A stretch of DNA of 13,154 nt from JAVKBW01 sp964352715 (GCA_964352715.1 CAYGSU010000089.1:1-13154), one strand, 5' to 3'. Shown: positions 1 through 7,151, numbered from the stretch's first letter. A program made the numbers and translations. Notes: generated by a model from the sequence alone, not told the origin.

Positions 1-970
1 ACGGAATCAGGATCGTTGACCCGGTGGTTTTCCGCGCTTCCAGGTCACGATGCGCCTGGGCGGCGTCTTTCATGGCATAGCGCTGGTTGATTTCGATCTT
101 CACCCCGGCCTGCACGGCGGCGAACAGGGCGTTTGTGCTGTCGACCAGATCCGCGCGGCTTTCGACATAGGTCATCACTGTCGGCCTTGTGAAATACAGC
201 GACCCTTTCTGCGATAGCAGTTTCGGTTCCACCGCCGGCACCGGGCCGGATGCGGCGCCGAAGCTGACCATCAGGCCGCGCGGCGCGAGACTGTCGATGG
301 ACGCATCGAACGTATCCTTGCCGACGCCGTCATACACCACCGGCACGCCGGCCCCGCCGGTTAACTCGCGCACCCGTTCGGCGATGTTTTCCTCGTTGTA
401 CAGGATCGTGTGGTCGTAACCGTGCGCGCGGGCGAGGGCGGCTTTTTCCGGCGACCCGACCGTGCCGATGGCGACCGCGCCGATATGTTTCAGCCATTGC
501 CCGACAATCAGGCCGACCCCGCCGGCCGCGGCATGGAACAGCACCGGCATGCCGGCTTTCACTTCGAATGTGCGGCGGATCAGGTATTCGGCGGTCATGC
601 CTTTCAGCATCATCGCCGCGGCGGTTTCATCGCTGATCGCATCCGGCAGTTTCACCAGCCGGTGGGCCGGCATCAGCCGTTCCGACGCATAGGCCCCGAT
701 CGGGCCGGCGCCATAGGCGACGCGGTCGCCGGGCGCCAGGCCGTCGACATCCTCGCCAATCGCCTCGACCACGCCGGCGGCCTCGATGCCGATGCCGCTG
801 GGCAGGGCGAGCGGGTACTGGCCGGTGCGGTGATAGACATCAATATAGTTCAGGCCGACAACTGTCTGCCGCAGCCGAACCTCGCCGGGGCCGGGATCGC
901 CGATTTCCATCGTTTCGAGCGCGAGAACTTCGGGGCCGCCGGGGGAGGCGAAGCGGATAACGTCAGCCAT
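1..970 (-). CDS. qor: NADPH:quinone oxidoreductase, zinc-free (QorA type), stop codon outside window
   Basis: Read on the minus strand from ATG at 970 (AAGGA-like ribosome site about 8 nt upstream) this gives 323 residues with no stop before the window ends. The protein follows E. coli QorA closely. It has an N-terminal GroES-like fold without the zinc-binding cysteines, then the Rossmann nucleotide motif AAAGGVG at residues 147-153, then a GTVGSPEKA stretch (169-177) that in this family contacts NADPH. Residues 236-263 carry the conserved VSFG and KGS-x-TRP segments. The last visible residues, TILIP, match the end of QorA (327 aa), so only the stop codon is probably missing. The family reduces quinones with NADPH in the cytoplasm. 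The gene is divergent from the DUF6489 gene with 125 bp between them. Family assignment is firm; the physiological substrate is not known. Confidence 0.92.
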   Translation of the reverse strand, partial: MADVIRFASPGGPEVLALETMEIGDPGPGEVRLRQTVVGLNYIDVYHRTGQYPLALPSGIGIEAAGVVEAIGEDVDGLAPGDRVAYGAGPIGAYASERLMPAHRLVKLPDAISDETAAAMMLKGMTAEYLIRRTFEVKAGMPVLFHAAAGGVGLIVGQWLKHIGAVAIGTVGSPEKAALARAHGYDHTILYNEENIAERVRELTGGAGVPVVYDGVGKDTFDASIDSLAPRGLMVSFGAASGPVPAVEPKLLSQKGSLYFTRPTVMTYVESRADLVDSTNALFAAVQAGVKIEINQRYAMKDAAQAHRDLEARKTTGSTILIP

Positions 971-1017
971 GCGTGAATTTCCTTCTGGTCGGGGTGAGCC
1001 GGCAGTTTGAGTGATGC

Positions 1018-1031
1018 GGACAGGCTTGTCC
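1018..1031. promoter_or_regulatory. Imperfect dyad in the qor / DUF6489 divergent gap
   Basis: GGACA-GGCT-TGTCC is a 5-bp inverted repeat around a 4-nt centre, in the 125-bp gap between two divergent genes. It is placed where a regulator of either gene could bind. A TTGTCC element (1026-1031) could serve as a -35 box on the plus strand, but no good -10 sits at the right distance, so I do not call a promoter. The rest of the 971-1095 gap shows nothing else I can support. Confidence 0.25.
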
Positions 1032-1095
1032 ATTGCGCCGATGGCGGCCCGGCTAGTAGGGTGATGGCAGGGTTTGGCGATGGAAGGACCGGGCA

Positions 1096-1377
1096 ATGAA
1101 AATTTCTATTGATATCGATTGCACACCGGAAGAAGCGCGTAAATTTCTCGGGCTGCCCGATGTTGAGCCGATGCAGCAGGCGCTGATGCAGCAGGTGCAG
1201 GAACGGCTGGAATCCAACATGAAGGCGATGGATGTGGATTCGCTGGTCAATACGTGGTTGCCGGCGGGCATGCAGGGGCTGGAACAGATGCAGAAGATGT
1301 TCTGGGCGCAGATGGGTGTCGGCGGCGATGCCGGAGCGGGTAATGAAAATTCCGATCCGAAGACGCCGAAAGACTGA
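1096..1377 (+). CDS. DUF6489-type small conserved protein
   Basis: A 93-residue cytoplasmic protein with no signal peptide or membrane segment. It starts MKISIDIDCTPEEARKFLGLPD, a pattern I recognise from the DUF6489 family found in front of mnmE in many Alphaproteobacteria. The middle (about residues 24-75) is rich in Gln, Met, Leu and Glu, consistent with an amphipathic helix that might oligomerise, loosely like a phasin. The tail is polar and probably disordered. GGAAGGA at 1081-1087 is a strong ribosome site 8 nt before the ATG. The gap to mnmE is 27 bp, so the two are probably co-transcribed. The biochemical role is unknown. Its place suggests a link to MnmE or to origin-proximal growth genes, but that is only context. 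Confidence 0.85.
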   Translation: MKISIDIDCTPEEARKFLGLPDVEPMQQALMQQVQERLESNMKAMDVDSLVNTWLPAGMQGLEQMQKMFWAQMGVGGDAGAGNENSDPKTPKD

Positions 1378-1396
1378 GCGCCTGTTTCAACGAGCG

Positions 1397-1413
1397 CGAA
1401 TTGAATGAATTCG
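1397..1413 (+). promoter_or_regulatory. Small hairpin presenting the mnmE start codon
   Basis: CGAATT (1397-1402) and AATTCG (1408-1413) form a perfect 6-bp inverted repeat whose 5-nt loop GAATG contains the ATG of mnmE. There is no good Shine-Dalgarno sequence upstream, only a weak GAG at 1392-1394. The hairpin might influence initiation; it may also be chance. Confidence 0.25.
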
Positions 1414-2718
1414 ATCGATACAATCTACGCCCTGTCTACAGTGCCGGGCCGGTCGGCGATTGCGGTGGTTCGGGTCTCCGGTCCCCGCGCGCATCACGCC
1501 CTGCAGGCGGTGTCGGATGAGGCCGATCTGCCGCCGGCGCGGCAGCTTGCCCGGCGTCGGCTGATTGCACCGGACGGGGCCATGATCGACGAGGCGATGG
1601 TCGTCCGGTTCGATGCGCCGGCCTCCTATACCGGTGAAAATATTGTGGAATATCAGCTACATGGCGGGGTTTCCGTTGCGGATGCGCTGCTTCGGGCGCT
1701 GGCCGGTCTGCCGGGTCTGCGAGCGGCTGAACCGGGTGAATTTTCGCGCCGGGCCTTCGACAACGAGAAGATGGACCTGACCCAGGCGGAAGCGGTGATC
1801 GACCTGATTGAGGCTGAAACCGATTCCCAGCGGCGGCAGGCGCTGCATCAGATGGAGGGTGCGGCGCGGCTGGTCTGCGAGGGCTGGACGGATCGCCTCG
1901 TCACCCTGCTGGCGACGCTTGAAGCCTCCATCGATTTCGCCGATGACGATCTGCCGGCGGACGCCTTTCGGGTCGATCATGCGGCGCTGACCGCATTGCG
2001 CCAGGAAATCGAACAGCATATCGCCCGGGGCGAGGCCGGCGAGCGGTTGCGGCTCGGCGTCCGGGTCGCGCTGGTCGGTGCGCCGAATGCCGGAAAGTCG
2101 AGTCTTCTCAATGCCCTGGCGCGGCGCGATGCGGCGATTGTTTCGGAAATCGCCGGCACCACAAGGGACACGATCGAGGTGCATCTGAACATTGCCGGCA
2201 ATGCGGTGATCCTGACCGATACGGCGGGGCTTCGCGATACGGATGACAGCATCGAGCGGCAGGGGGTCGACCGGGCGCGCCGGGCCGCTGAAGTCGCGGA
2301 TCTGATTATCCTGGTTCGCGACACGCAGGACCCGGCCACCGCGCCGGACCTGCCGCCGGAGGCTGCCGCCAGATGTTTGACGGTCTGGAACAAAGCCGAT
2401 CTTGGACCGGCGTCCGGGTCGGGACTGCCGGTCTCTGCGATAACCGGGGAAGGTCTGGCCGATCTGGAAGCCGCCATGGCGCAGGCCATCGAAAGCCGCT
2501 TTGCGGTCGGCGAGGGGGCGGTGATGACACGGGCGCGGTATCGCGAAGCCCTGGCCGATTGTCTGGCGTCGATTGACGGCGCGCTGGCCGGGACCGACCT
2601 CATACTGGTGGTCGAGGATCTTCGCCGCTCGGTGCGCGCGATCGGCCGGATTACCGGCAGGGTCGATGTCGAGGATATCCTCGACCGGATTTTTTCGTCC
2701 TTCTGCATCGGCAAGTAA
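1405..2718 (+). CDS. mnmE: tRNA modification GTPase MnmE (TrmE)
   Basis: A 437-residue GTPase that works with MnmG to install the 5-aminomethyl or 5-carboxymethylaminomethyl group on the wobble uridine (U34) of certain tRNAs. It has the three expected parts: an N-terminal tetrahydrofolate-binding domain (about 1-120), a helical domain split around the G domain, and the inserted Ras-like G domain (about 218-370). Visible motifs are G1 GAPNAGKS (225-232), G2 GTTRDT (251-256), G3 DTAG (272-275) and G4 NKAD (329-332). The C-terminus is the family signature FCIGK, with Cys434. Length is normal for the family (about 430-455). The start is fixed by the conserved MNSIDTIYALST beginning. It lies 27 bp after the DUF6489 gene, and its partner mnmG follows after 88 bp that hold a parS site. 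Confidence 0.97.
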   Translation: MNSIDTIYALSTVPGRSAIAVVRVSGPRAHHALQAVSDEADLPPARQLARRRLIAPDGAMIDEAMVVRFDAPASYTGENIVEYQLHGGVSVADALLRALAGLPGLRAAEPGEFSRRAFDNEKMDLTQAEAVIDLIEAETDSQRRQALHQMEGAARLVCEGWTDRLVTLLATLEASIDFADDDLPADAFRVDHAALTALRQEIEQHIARGEAGERLRLGVRVALVGAPNAGKSSLLNALARRDAAIVSEIAGTTRDTIEVHLNIAGNAVILTDTAGLRDTDDSIERQGVDRARRAAEVADLIILVRDTQDPATAPDLPPEAAARCLTVWNKADLGPASGSGLPVSAITGEGLADLEAAMAQAIESRFAVGEGAVMTRARYREALADCLASIDGALAGTDLILVVEDLRRSVRAIGRITGRVDVEDILDRIFSSFCIGK

Positions 2719-2737
2719 ATGTTTCACGTGAAACATT
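2718..2737. promoter_or_regulatory. parS: parS centromere site 1 (between mnmE and mnmG)
   Basis: TGTTTCACGTGAAACA at 2720-2735 is an exact 16-bp match to the conserved chromosomal parS sequence. With its flanks it forms a 20-bp perfect palindrome (2718-2737) whose first base is the last base of the mnmE stop codon. ParB binds parS as a dimer, loads as a CTP-dependent clamp and spreads along the DNA, and ParA then moves the complex. The parB gene lies about 3.5 kb downstream. Confidence 0.97.
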
Positions 2738-2743
2738 GTGGTC

Positions 2744-2767
2744 CCGCCGGTCAATTGTGAACGGCGG
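2744..2767. other. GC-rich hairpin in the mnmE-mnmG gap
   Basis: CCGCCG (2744-2749) and CGGCGG (2762-2767) form a 6-bp GC stem with a 12-nt loop, directly after parS. No T-run follows on either strand, so it is not a classical terminator. It could weaken read-through from mnmE into mnmG or protect an mRNA end. The call is structural only. Confidence 0.3.
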
Positions 2768-2771
2768 CACC

Positions 2772-2800
2772 TTGCCCCCCTGCCGCGCTGGGCCTACATT
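2772..2800 (+). promoter_or_regulatory. Candidate mnmG promoter giving a leaderless transcript
   Basis: TTGCCC (2772-2777) and TACATT (2795-2800) are spaced by 17 bp, each matching four of six bases of the sigma-70 -35 and -10 consensus. A start site 7 nt beyond the -10 would fall on 2807, the A of the mnmG ATG. This fits the absence of any visible Shine-Dalgarno sequence before mnmG. The geometry is good but the boxes are only moderate. Confidence 0.4.
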
Positions 2801-2806
2801 CCGGCC

Positions 2807-4705
2807 ATGATAGACGACAGCAAAATCTGGGATGTCATCGTGATCGGTGGCGGGCATGCCGGCTGCGAGGCGGCAGCGGCGTCAGCGCGCTGTGGCGCCC
2901 GGACATTGCTGGTCACCCACAAGCTGGAAACCATCGGTGAAATGTCGTGCAATCCGGCCATCGGCGGGTTGGGCAAGGGACATCTGGTGCGCGAGATCGA
3001 TGCGCTGGACGGCGTGATGGCGCGGGCTATCGACCGGGCCGGCATCCAGTTCCGGGTACTCAATCGCAGCAAGGGGCCGGCGGTGCAGGGACCGCGCGCC
3101 CAGGCTGACCGGGCGCTCTACCGGGCGGCGGTACAAGATATTCTGGCAGAGACGCCCGGCCTCGACATTCTGGCTGCGCCAATTGAAGATTTGCTGGTCG
3201 AACCGGCAGAAACCGGCGGACCGGGACGGCTTGCCGTGCGCGGTGTCGTTACCGGTGATGGACAGACCCTGAAAGCGCGCTCGGTGGTGCTGACGACCGG
3301 CACGTTCCTGCGTGGCCTGATCCATATCGGCGATCAGTCCTATTCAGCCGGGCGGGTTGGCGACGCGGCGGCGCAGGGTCTGTCGGGAACGCTGAGCCGG
3401 GCCGGTTTCGCACTCGGCCGCCTGAAGACCGGCACACCGCCCCGTCTGGACGGCAGAACGATCGATTATTCGGGTCTTGAGTCCCAACCAGCCGACGATC
3501 CGCCGGAGCCGTTCTCGAGCCTGACCGACCGGATCGAGGTGCCGCAGATCGACTGCCACATCACCTATACGACCGAGGAAACCCACCGCCTGATCACCGA
3601 TAATCTCGGCAAGTCGGCGATGTATTCCGGCCGGATCGAGGGCATCGGGCCGCGCTACTGCCCGTCCATCGAGGACAAGGTGGTTCGGTTCGCCGACAAG
3701 CCCCGGCACCAGATATTTCTGGAACCGGAAGGGCTGGATGATCCGACCGTCTACCCGAACGGCATTTCGAATTCGCTGCCGGCGGATGTGCAGGAAGCCA
3801 TGGTGCATTCCATCCCCGGACTGGAAAAGGCGGTCATTTTGCAGCCGGGCTACGCTATCGAATACGACTATGTCGATCCGCGTGAACTGACCCATGCGCT
3901 AGAAACCAAACGCATCGAAAACCTGTATCTCGCCGGACAGATCAACGGCACCACCGGCTATGAAGAGGCCGGGGCGCAGGGGCTGATGGCTGGCATCAAC
4001 GCAGCGCGGCGGGCGACCGGTGCGGGCGACGCGCTGCGGTTCGACCGGGCGACGGCCTATATCGGCGTGCTGATCGACGATCTGGTGACTCGCGGCGCAA
4101 CCGAACCCTACCGCATGTTCACCTCCCGCGCCGAATACCGGCTGCGGTTGCGGGCGGACAATGCGGACCAGCGCCTGACCGGTCTTGGCATTGAAGCCGG
4201 CTGTGTCGGTTCGGTTCGGGCCGCGGCATGGCGGAAAAAGTCCGATTCCCTGACCGAGGCGGCGGCACTGCTGAAAGCCGCTGTTGCAACCCCGGCTGAA
4301 ATCCGCGCGGCCGGTTTCCCGATGAACCAGGACGGGGTTCGCCGCAGCGGTTTCGACGTTCTGGCCTATCCCGACTTCCCGCTGGAAACGCTTTATCGGC
4401 TGTGGCCGAATCTGACACGGATCGACGCCGCCACGCTGGCGACGCTCGCCATCGATTCGCGTTATGCCGGGTATCTTGACCGGCAGGATGCCGATATCGC
4501 CGCCTTCAAACGCGAAGAGCAACTCGTGTTGCCGGTGGCGCTGGATTACGGATCGGTCGGCGGACTGTCGAATGAAATGCAGGAAAAGCTGCGTACCGTT
4601 TCGCCCCCGACCCTGGCCGCCGCGGCGCGGATTCCCGGCGTTACCCCGGCGGCTTTGGTCGCCCTGTTGCGGCATGTGAAGCGGCAGTCCCGCACCGCAG
4701 CCTAG
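2807..4705 (+). CDS. mnmG: tRNA uridine-5-carboxymethylaminomethyl modification enzyme MnmG (GidA)
   Basis: A 632-residue FAD- and NADH-dependent enzyme, partner of MnmE in wobble-uridine (U34) modification of tRNA. The FAD-binding Rossmann motif GGGHAG is at residues 14-19. It is followed by the family block around CNPAIGGLGKGHL, and later by YCPSIEDKV, by GTTGYEEAGAQGL (second FAD contact region) and by a helical C-terminal domain of the kind that binds MnmE. Length is normal (about 620-635). I chose ATG at 2807 because the family begins a few residues before the first beta strand. An in-frame GTG at 2738 would add 23 residues of non-conserved sequence and begin right after the parS palindrome. 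There is no clear ribosome site before 2807, and a possible leaderless promoter lies just upstream. The gene is bracketed by the two parS sites. rsmG follows after 18 bp. Confidence 0.97.
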   Translation: MIDDSKIWDVIVIGGGHAGCEAAAASARCGARTLLVTHKLETIGEMSCNPAIGGLGKGHLVREIDALDGVMARAIDRAGIQFRVLNRSKGPAVQGPRAQADRALYRAAVQDILAETPGLDILAAPIEDLLVEPAETGGPGRLAVRGVVTGDGQTLKARSVVLTTGTFLRGLIHIGDQSYSAGRVGDAAAQGLSGTLSRAGFALGRLKTGTPPRLDGRTIDYSGLESQPADDPPEPFSSLTDRIEVPQIDCHITYTTEETHRLITDNLGKSAMYSGRIEGIGPRYCPSIEDKVVRFADKPRHQIFLEPEGLDDPTVYPNGISNSLPADVQEAMVHSIPGLEKAVILQPGYAIEYDYVDPRELTHALETKRIENLYLAGQINGTTGYEEAGAQGLMAGINAARRATGAGDALRFDRATAYIGVLIDDLVTRGATEPYRMFTSRAEYRLRLRADNADQRLTGLGIEAGCVGSVRAAAWRKKSDSLTEAAALLKAAVATPAEIRAAGFPMNQDGVRRSGFDVLAYPDFPLETLYRLWPNLTRIDAATLATLAIDSRYAGYLDRQDADIAAFKREEQLVLPVALDYGSVGGLSNEMQEKLRTVSPPTLAAAARIPGVTPAALVALLRHVKRQSRTAA

Positions 4706-4723
4706 CCATTCGGGCGAGACGGT

Positions 4724-5326
4724 ATGAGCCGCCAGGCCTTCCTCAACCAGACGAATGTTTCACGTGAAACAATCGAGCGGCTCGATCTCTATGCCGAGCT
4801 GCTGACCATCTGGCAGGCCCGCATCAACCTCGTTTCCAGCAGTACCCTACCGGATCTGTGGAGCCGGCATTTTCTCGATTCCGCCCAGCTTCACCCCCTG
4901 ATTCCGCCGCGATCGCTTGTGATGGATTTCGGTTCCGGCGCCGGGTTTCCGGGGCTGGTGCTGGCGATCATGGGCGGGCTGACGGTGACGCTGGTCGAGT
5001 CCGACAGCCGCAAATGCGTCTTCCTGCGGGAAGTCATCCGCCGCACCGAAACCGCTGCGACGGTGCATAACGGCCGCATCGAAACCGCGCCGATGCAAAA
5101 ATGCGATGTCATCACCGGCCGGGCGCTGGCGTCGCTGGACAAATTGCTGGCTCTTTCCGAGCCCTATCTAACTGAAAAGACTCAGTGTTTGTTTCTGAAG
5201 GGAAATAAGCTTAATGAGGAATTGACGATTGCAAACCAGTCATGGAATATAGTTTATGAAACATTTCCCTCTTGTACCGACCCGTCCGGCAGCATCGTGA
5301 AGATCATCAGCGCCGACCGGAAATAA
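4724..5326 (+). CDS. rsmG: 16S rRNA (guanine527-N7)-methyltransferase RsmG (GidB)
   Basis: A 200-residue SAM-dependent methyltransferase that modifies G527 of 16S rRNA; in other bacteria its loss gives low-level streptomycin resistance. The SAM-binding loop DFGSGAGFPG is at residues 68-77, followed by the acidic strand end VESDSRK (91-97) and by TGRALASLDKL (131-141), all typical of RsmG. Length is normal. The N-terminal peptide NVSRET (residues 11-16) is encoded by a perfect parS site. From about 5161 to 5280 (residues 146-186) base composition falls to 45 G+C in 120 bases, with AT-ending codons including the rare ATA, although the protein still reads like RsmG (FLKG at 157-160). The stop codon at 5324-5326 touches the parA ribosome site. 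Confidence 0.95.
   Translation: MSRQAFLNQTNVSRETIERLDLYAELLTIWQARINLVSSSTLPDLWSRHFLDSAQLHPLIPPRSLVMDFGSGAGFPGLVLAIMGGLTVTLVESDSRKCVFLREVIRRTETAATVHNGRIETAPMQKCDVITGRALASLDKLLALSEPYLTEKTQCLFLKGNKLNEELTIANQSWNIVYETFPSCTDPSGSIVKIISADRK
4756..4771. promoter_or_regulatory. parS: parS centromere site 2 (inside rsmG)
   Basis: A second exact copy of TGTTTCACGTGAAACA, 2,036 bp from the first. It lies within the rsmG reading frame, where it is read as the end of Asn11 followed by Val-Ser-Arg-Glu-Thr (residues 12-16). The site is thus both coding and centromeric. A VSRET-like peptide near the start of RsmG is common in Alphaproteobacteria, which points to selection for the DNA site. Confidence 0.97.
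5211..5253 (+). promoter_or_regulatory. Candidate parAB promoter with CtrA-like box inside rsmG
   Basis: Within the AT-rich 3' part of rsmG, TTGACG (5222-5227) matches five of six -35 bases and TATAGT (5248-5253) five of six -10 bases. The 20-bp spacer is longer than ideal. TTAA-N7-TTGA (5211-5225) differs by one base from the CtrA consensus TTAA-N7-TTAA and overlaps the -35, as in known CtrA-controlled promoters. A start near 5260 would leave a leader of about 80 nt before parA. Suggestive only. Confidence 0.35.
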
Positions 5327-5341
5327 AGGACCGACCATCTC

Positions 5342-6199
5342 ATGACTGATGTGAACGACGCGATACAGGTGACTGCAAATCCGAATGATTCCGATCTGGC
5401 CGCAGCGATCCGCACGAAGCGGCCACGGTTGCTGGCGGTCGCCAACCAGAAGGGCGGGGTCGGCAAGACCACAACCGCGATCAATCTCGGCACGGCGCTT
5501 GCCGCCTGCGGCCGGTCTGTGCTGCTGATCGACCTCGACCCGCAGGGCAATGCCAGCACCGGCCTGGGCATCGACCGCCGGGCGCGCGAGGTGACGACCT
5601 ACGATATCCTGATCGACCGCCGCTCCATCGATGACGCGATCATGCCGACGCGGGTGCCGAACCTTGATCTGGTGCCGTCCTCGGTCGATCTGGCCGGCGC
5701 GGAGGTCGAGCTGATCGACCTCGACCGGCGGGAATTCCGCCTGCAGGACGCGGTACGCCGGCTGGAAAAGCACTACGACACGATCCTGGTCGATTGCCCG
5801 CCGTCGCTGCAGTTCCTGACCCTCAACGCGTTCTGCGCGGCGGATGCCGTGCTGGTGCCGCTGCAATGCGAATTCTATGCGCTGGAAGGCCTCAGCCTGC
5901 TGATGCGCACCATCGACCGGGTCAAGCGCGCCTTCAACCCGAAGCTGGAAATCCAGGGCGTGGTGCTGACAATGTATGACAAGCGCAACAATCTGTCGGA
6001 TGCGGTGGCCGCCGATGTACGCGAGCATTTCGGCGATGTGGTGTATGAAACCATGATCCCGCGCAATGTCCGCGTTTCCGAAGCGCCGTCGCATGGTTTG
6101 CCCGTTCTTGTATATGATCTGCATTGTCGTGGGTCCCAAGCCTATATTCACCTGGCCAGCGAGGTCATGAAACGCGAGAGCAAGGCGGTGGCGGCATGA
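5342..6199 (+). CDS. parA: Chromosome partitioning ATPase ParA (Soj)
   Basis: A 285-residue Walker-type ATPase that binds the nucleoid non-specifically as an ATP dimer and is released by ParB, moving the parS complexes apart. The deviant Walker A motif KGGVGKTTT is at residues 37-45, including the signature Lys37. A LLIDLDPQGNAS block (Walker A') and ILVDCPPS (Walker B) follow. About 28 non-conserved residues precede the first strand; such extensions are common and there is no better internal start. AAGGA at 5326-5330 overlaps the rsmG stop and lies 11 nt before the ATG. The TGA stop overlaps the parB ATG (ATGA at 6196-6199), so the two are translationally coupled. A single ParA next to ParB, parS and rsmG marks the chromosomal type rather than a plasmid type. 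Confidence 0.97.
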   Translation: MTDVNDAIQVTANPNDSDLAAAIRTKRPRLLAVANQKGGVGKTTTAINLGTALAACGRSVLLIDLDPQGNASTGLGIDRRAREVTTYDILIDRRSIDDAIMPTRVPNLDLVPSSVDLAGAEVELIDLDRREFRLQDAVRRLEKHYDTILVDCPPSLQFLTLNAFCAADAVLVPLQCEFYALEGLSLLMRTIDRVKRAFNPKLEIQGVVLTMYDKRNNLSDAVAADVREHFGDVVYETMIPRNVRVSEAPSHGLPVLVYDLHCRGSQAYIHLASEVMKRESKAVAA

Positions 6200-7149
6200 A
6201 CGTACCGGCAGACGACATCCGCAAGGACGACCCGAAACGCCGCAAGCTGGGCCGCGGCCTCTCGGCCCTGCTGGGCGATCACGACGAGTATGTTGCCGAA
6301 GCGGTGGAGCCCGCGCCGATCAGCGGCGAGGCGATGCGCGCGGCGAAATCCGTGCCGGTGGAATTTCTCAAGCCGAATCCCGACCAGCCGAGAAAACGCT
6401 TCGATGACGCGGCAATAGACGGTCTTGTTGATTCGATACGCGAGAAGGGCGTGCTGCAGCCGATCCTGGTGCGGCCGCATCCGGACGCGGCGAACATGTA
6501 CCAGATTGTCGCCGGCGAGAGACGCTGGCGCGCCGCCCAGCGCGCGAAACTCTATGACGTGCCGGTCGTTATCAAGGATCTCAGCGACCGAGACACGGTC
6601 GAGATCGCCCTGATCGAGAACATCCACCGCGAAGACCTGACGCCCCTCGAAGAAGCCGAGGGATATCAACGGCTTATGGATGAATATGATCATATTCAGG
6701 AAAGCCTGGCGACGGCGGTCGGCAAAAGCCGAAGCCATGTCGCCAACATGCTGCGCCTGCTGGCGCTGCCTGAAGCGGTGAAAAGCATGATCGACGACGG
6801 GCTGCTCAGCGCCGGCCACGGCCGCGCGCTGCTGACCGACGAAAACCCGGAAGGCGCCGCCGATATCATCGTCAGCAAGGGGCTGAGCGTTCGCCAGGCA
6901 GAAAAGCTGGTGCAGGACCGCAAGCGCAACAGTGGCAACCGGCCGGATTCCGCCGCCAGAATCGCCCGCGCCGTGTCGGAATCCGACCCGGATGTGCTGG
7001 CGCTGGAACGCCAGCTGGCTGACGGGCTTGGCCTGAAGGTCAGCATCAAGTCGTCGCCGGCCAACCCGGAAACCGGCAGCCTCACCATCCACTACACCAA
7101 TCTCGACCAGCTTGACGATGTGCTCGCGAAGCTGACGGGCAACGGGTAG
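6196..7149 (+). CDS. parB: Chromosome partitioning protein ParB (Spo0J), CTP-dependent DNA clamp
   Basis: A 317-residue parS-binding protein. In order: a basic N-terminus with the ParA-stimulating motif LGRGLSALLGD (residues 18-28); the CTP-binding/CTPase domain with GERRWRA (107-113) and ENIHRED (141-147); the helix-turn-helix that reads parS (about 168-190, around LATAVGKSRSHVANMLRLL); a linker; and a C-terminal dimerisation domain ending near the stop. The ATG at 6196 overlaps the parA stop by 4 bp and gives the expected N-terminus. An in-frame extension back to 6124 would lie in parA and encode non-conserved sequence. Codons 162-168 form an unusual AT-rich palindrome (listed separately). 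The next gene starts 2 bp after the stop. In many relatives holA follows parB; here it does not. Confidence 0.97.
   Translation: MNVPADDIRKDDPKRRKLGRGLSALLGDHDEYVAEAVEPAPISGEAMRAAKSVPVEFLKPNPDQPRKRFDDAAIDGLVDSIREKGVLQPILVRPHPDAANMYQIVAGERRWRAAQRAKLYDVPVVIKDLSDRDTVEIALIENIHREDLTPLEEAEGYQRLMDEYDHIQESLATAVGKSRSHVANMLRLLALPEAVKSMIDDGLLSAGHGRALLTDENPEGAADIIVSKGLSVRQAEKLVQDRKRNSGNRPDSAARIARAVSESDPDVLALERQLADGLGLKVSIKSSPANPETGSLTIHYTNLDQLDDVLAKLTGNG
6681..6698. repeat. 18-bp perfect palindrome inside parB
   Basis: TGAATATGATCATATTCA reads identically on both strands. It covers codons for Asp162 to Gln168, just before the helix-turn-helix, and uses a run of A/T-ending codons (GAT GAA TAT GAT CAT ATT) in a gene that otherwise prefers G/C endings. 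It resembles a dimeric-repressor operator. No binding protein can be named. Confidence 0.8.
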
Positions 7150-7151
7150 AC

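Noticed and set aside
410..976. 188-codon plus-strand open frame opposite the quinone oxidoreductase
   Set aside because: Shadow of the gene on the minus strand. It has no ribosome site, and the opposite strand aligns along its whole length with QorA.
1384..1399. TGTTTCAACGAGCGCG as a third, degenerate parS
   Set aside because: Only the first half matches the parS consensus; the second arm is not complementary.
1657..2754. Long minus-strand open frame opposite mnmE
   Set aside because: It mirrors a recognised gene, has Pro/Arg-rich sequence typical of antisense frames in GC-rich DNA, and its N-terminal MFHVKH is only the parS palindrome read on the other strand.
5257..5268. GAAACA half-site of parS near the end of rsmG
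   Set aside because: A single half-site without its partner arm; such 6-mers are common by chance.
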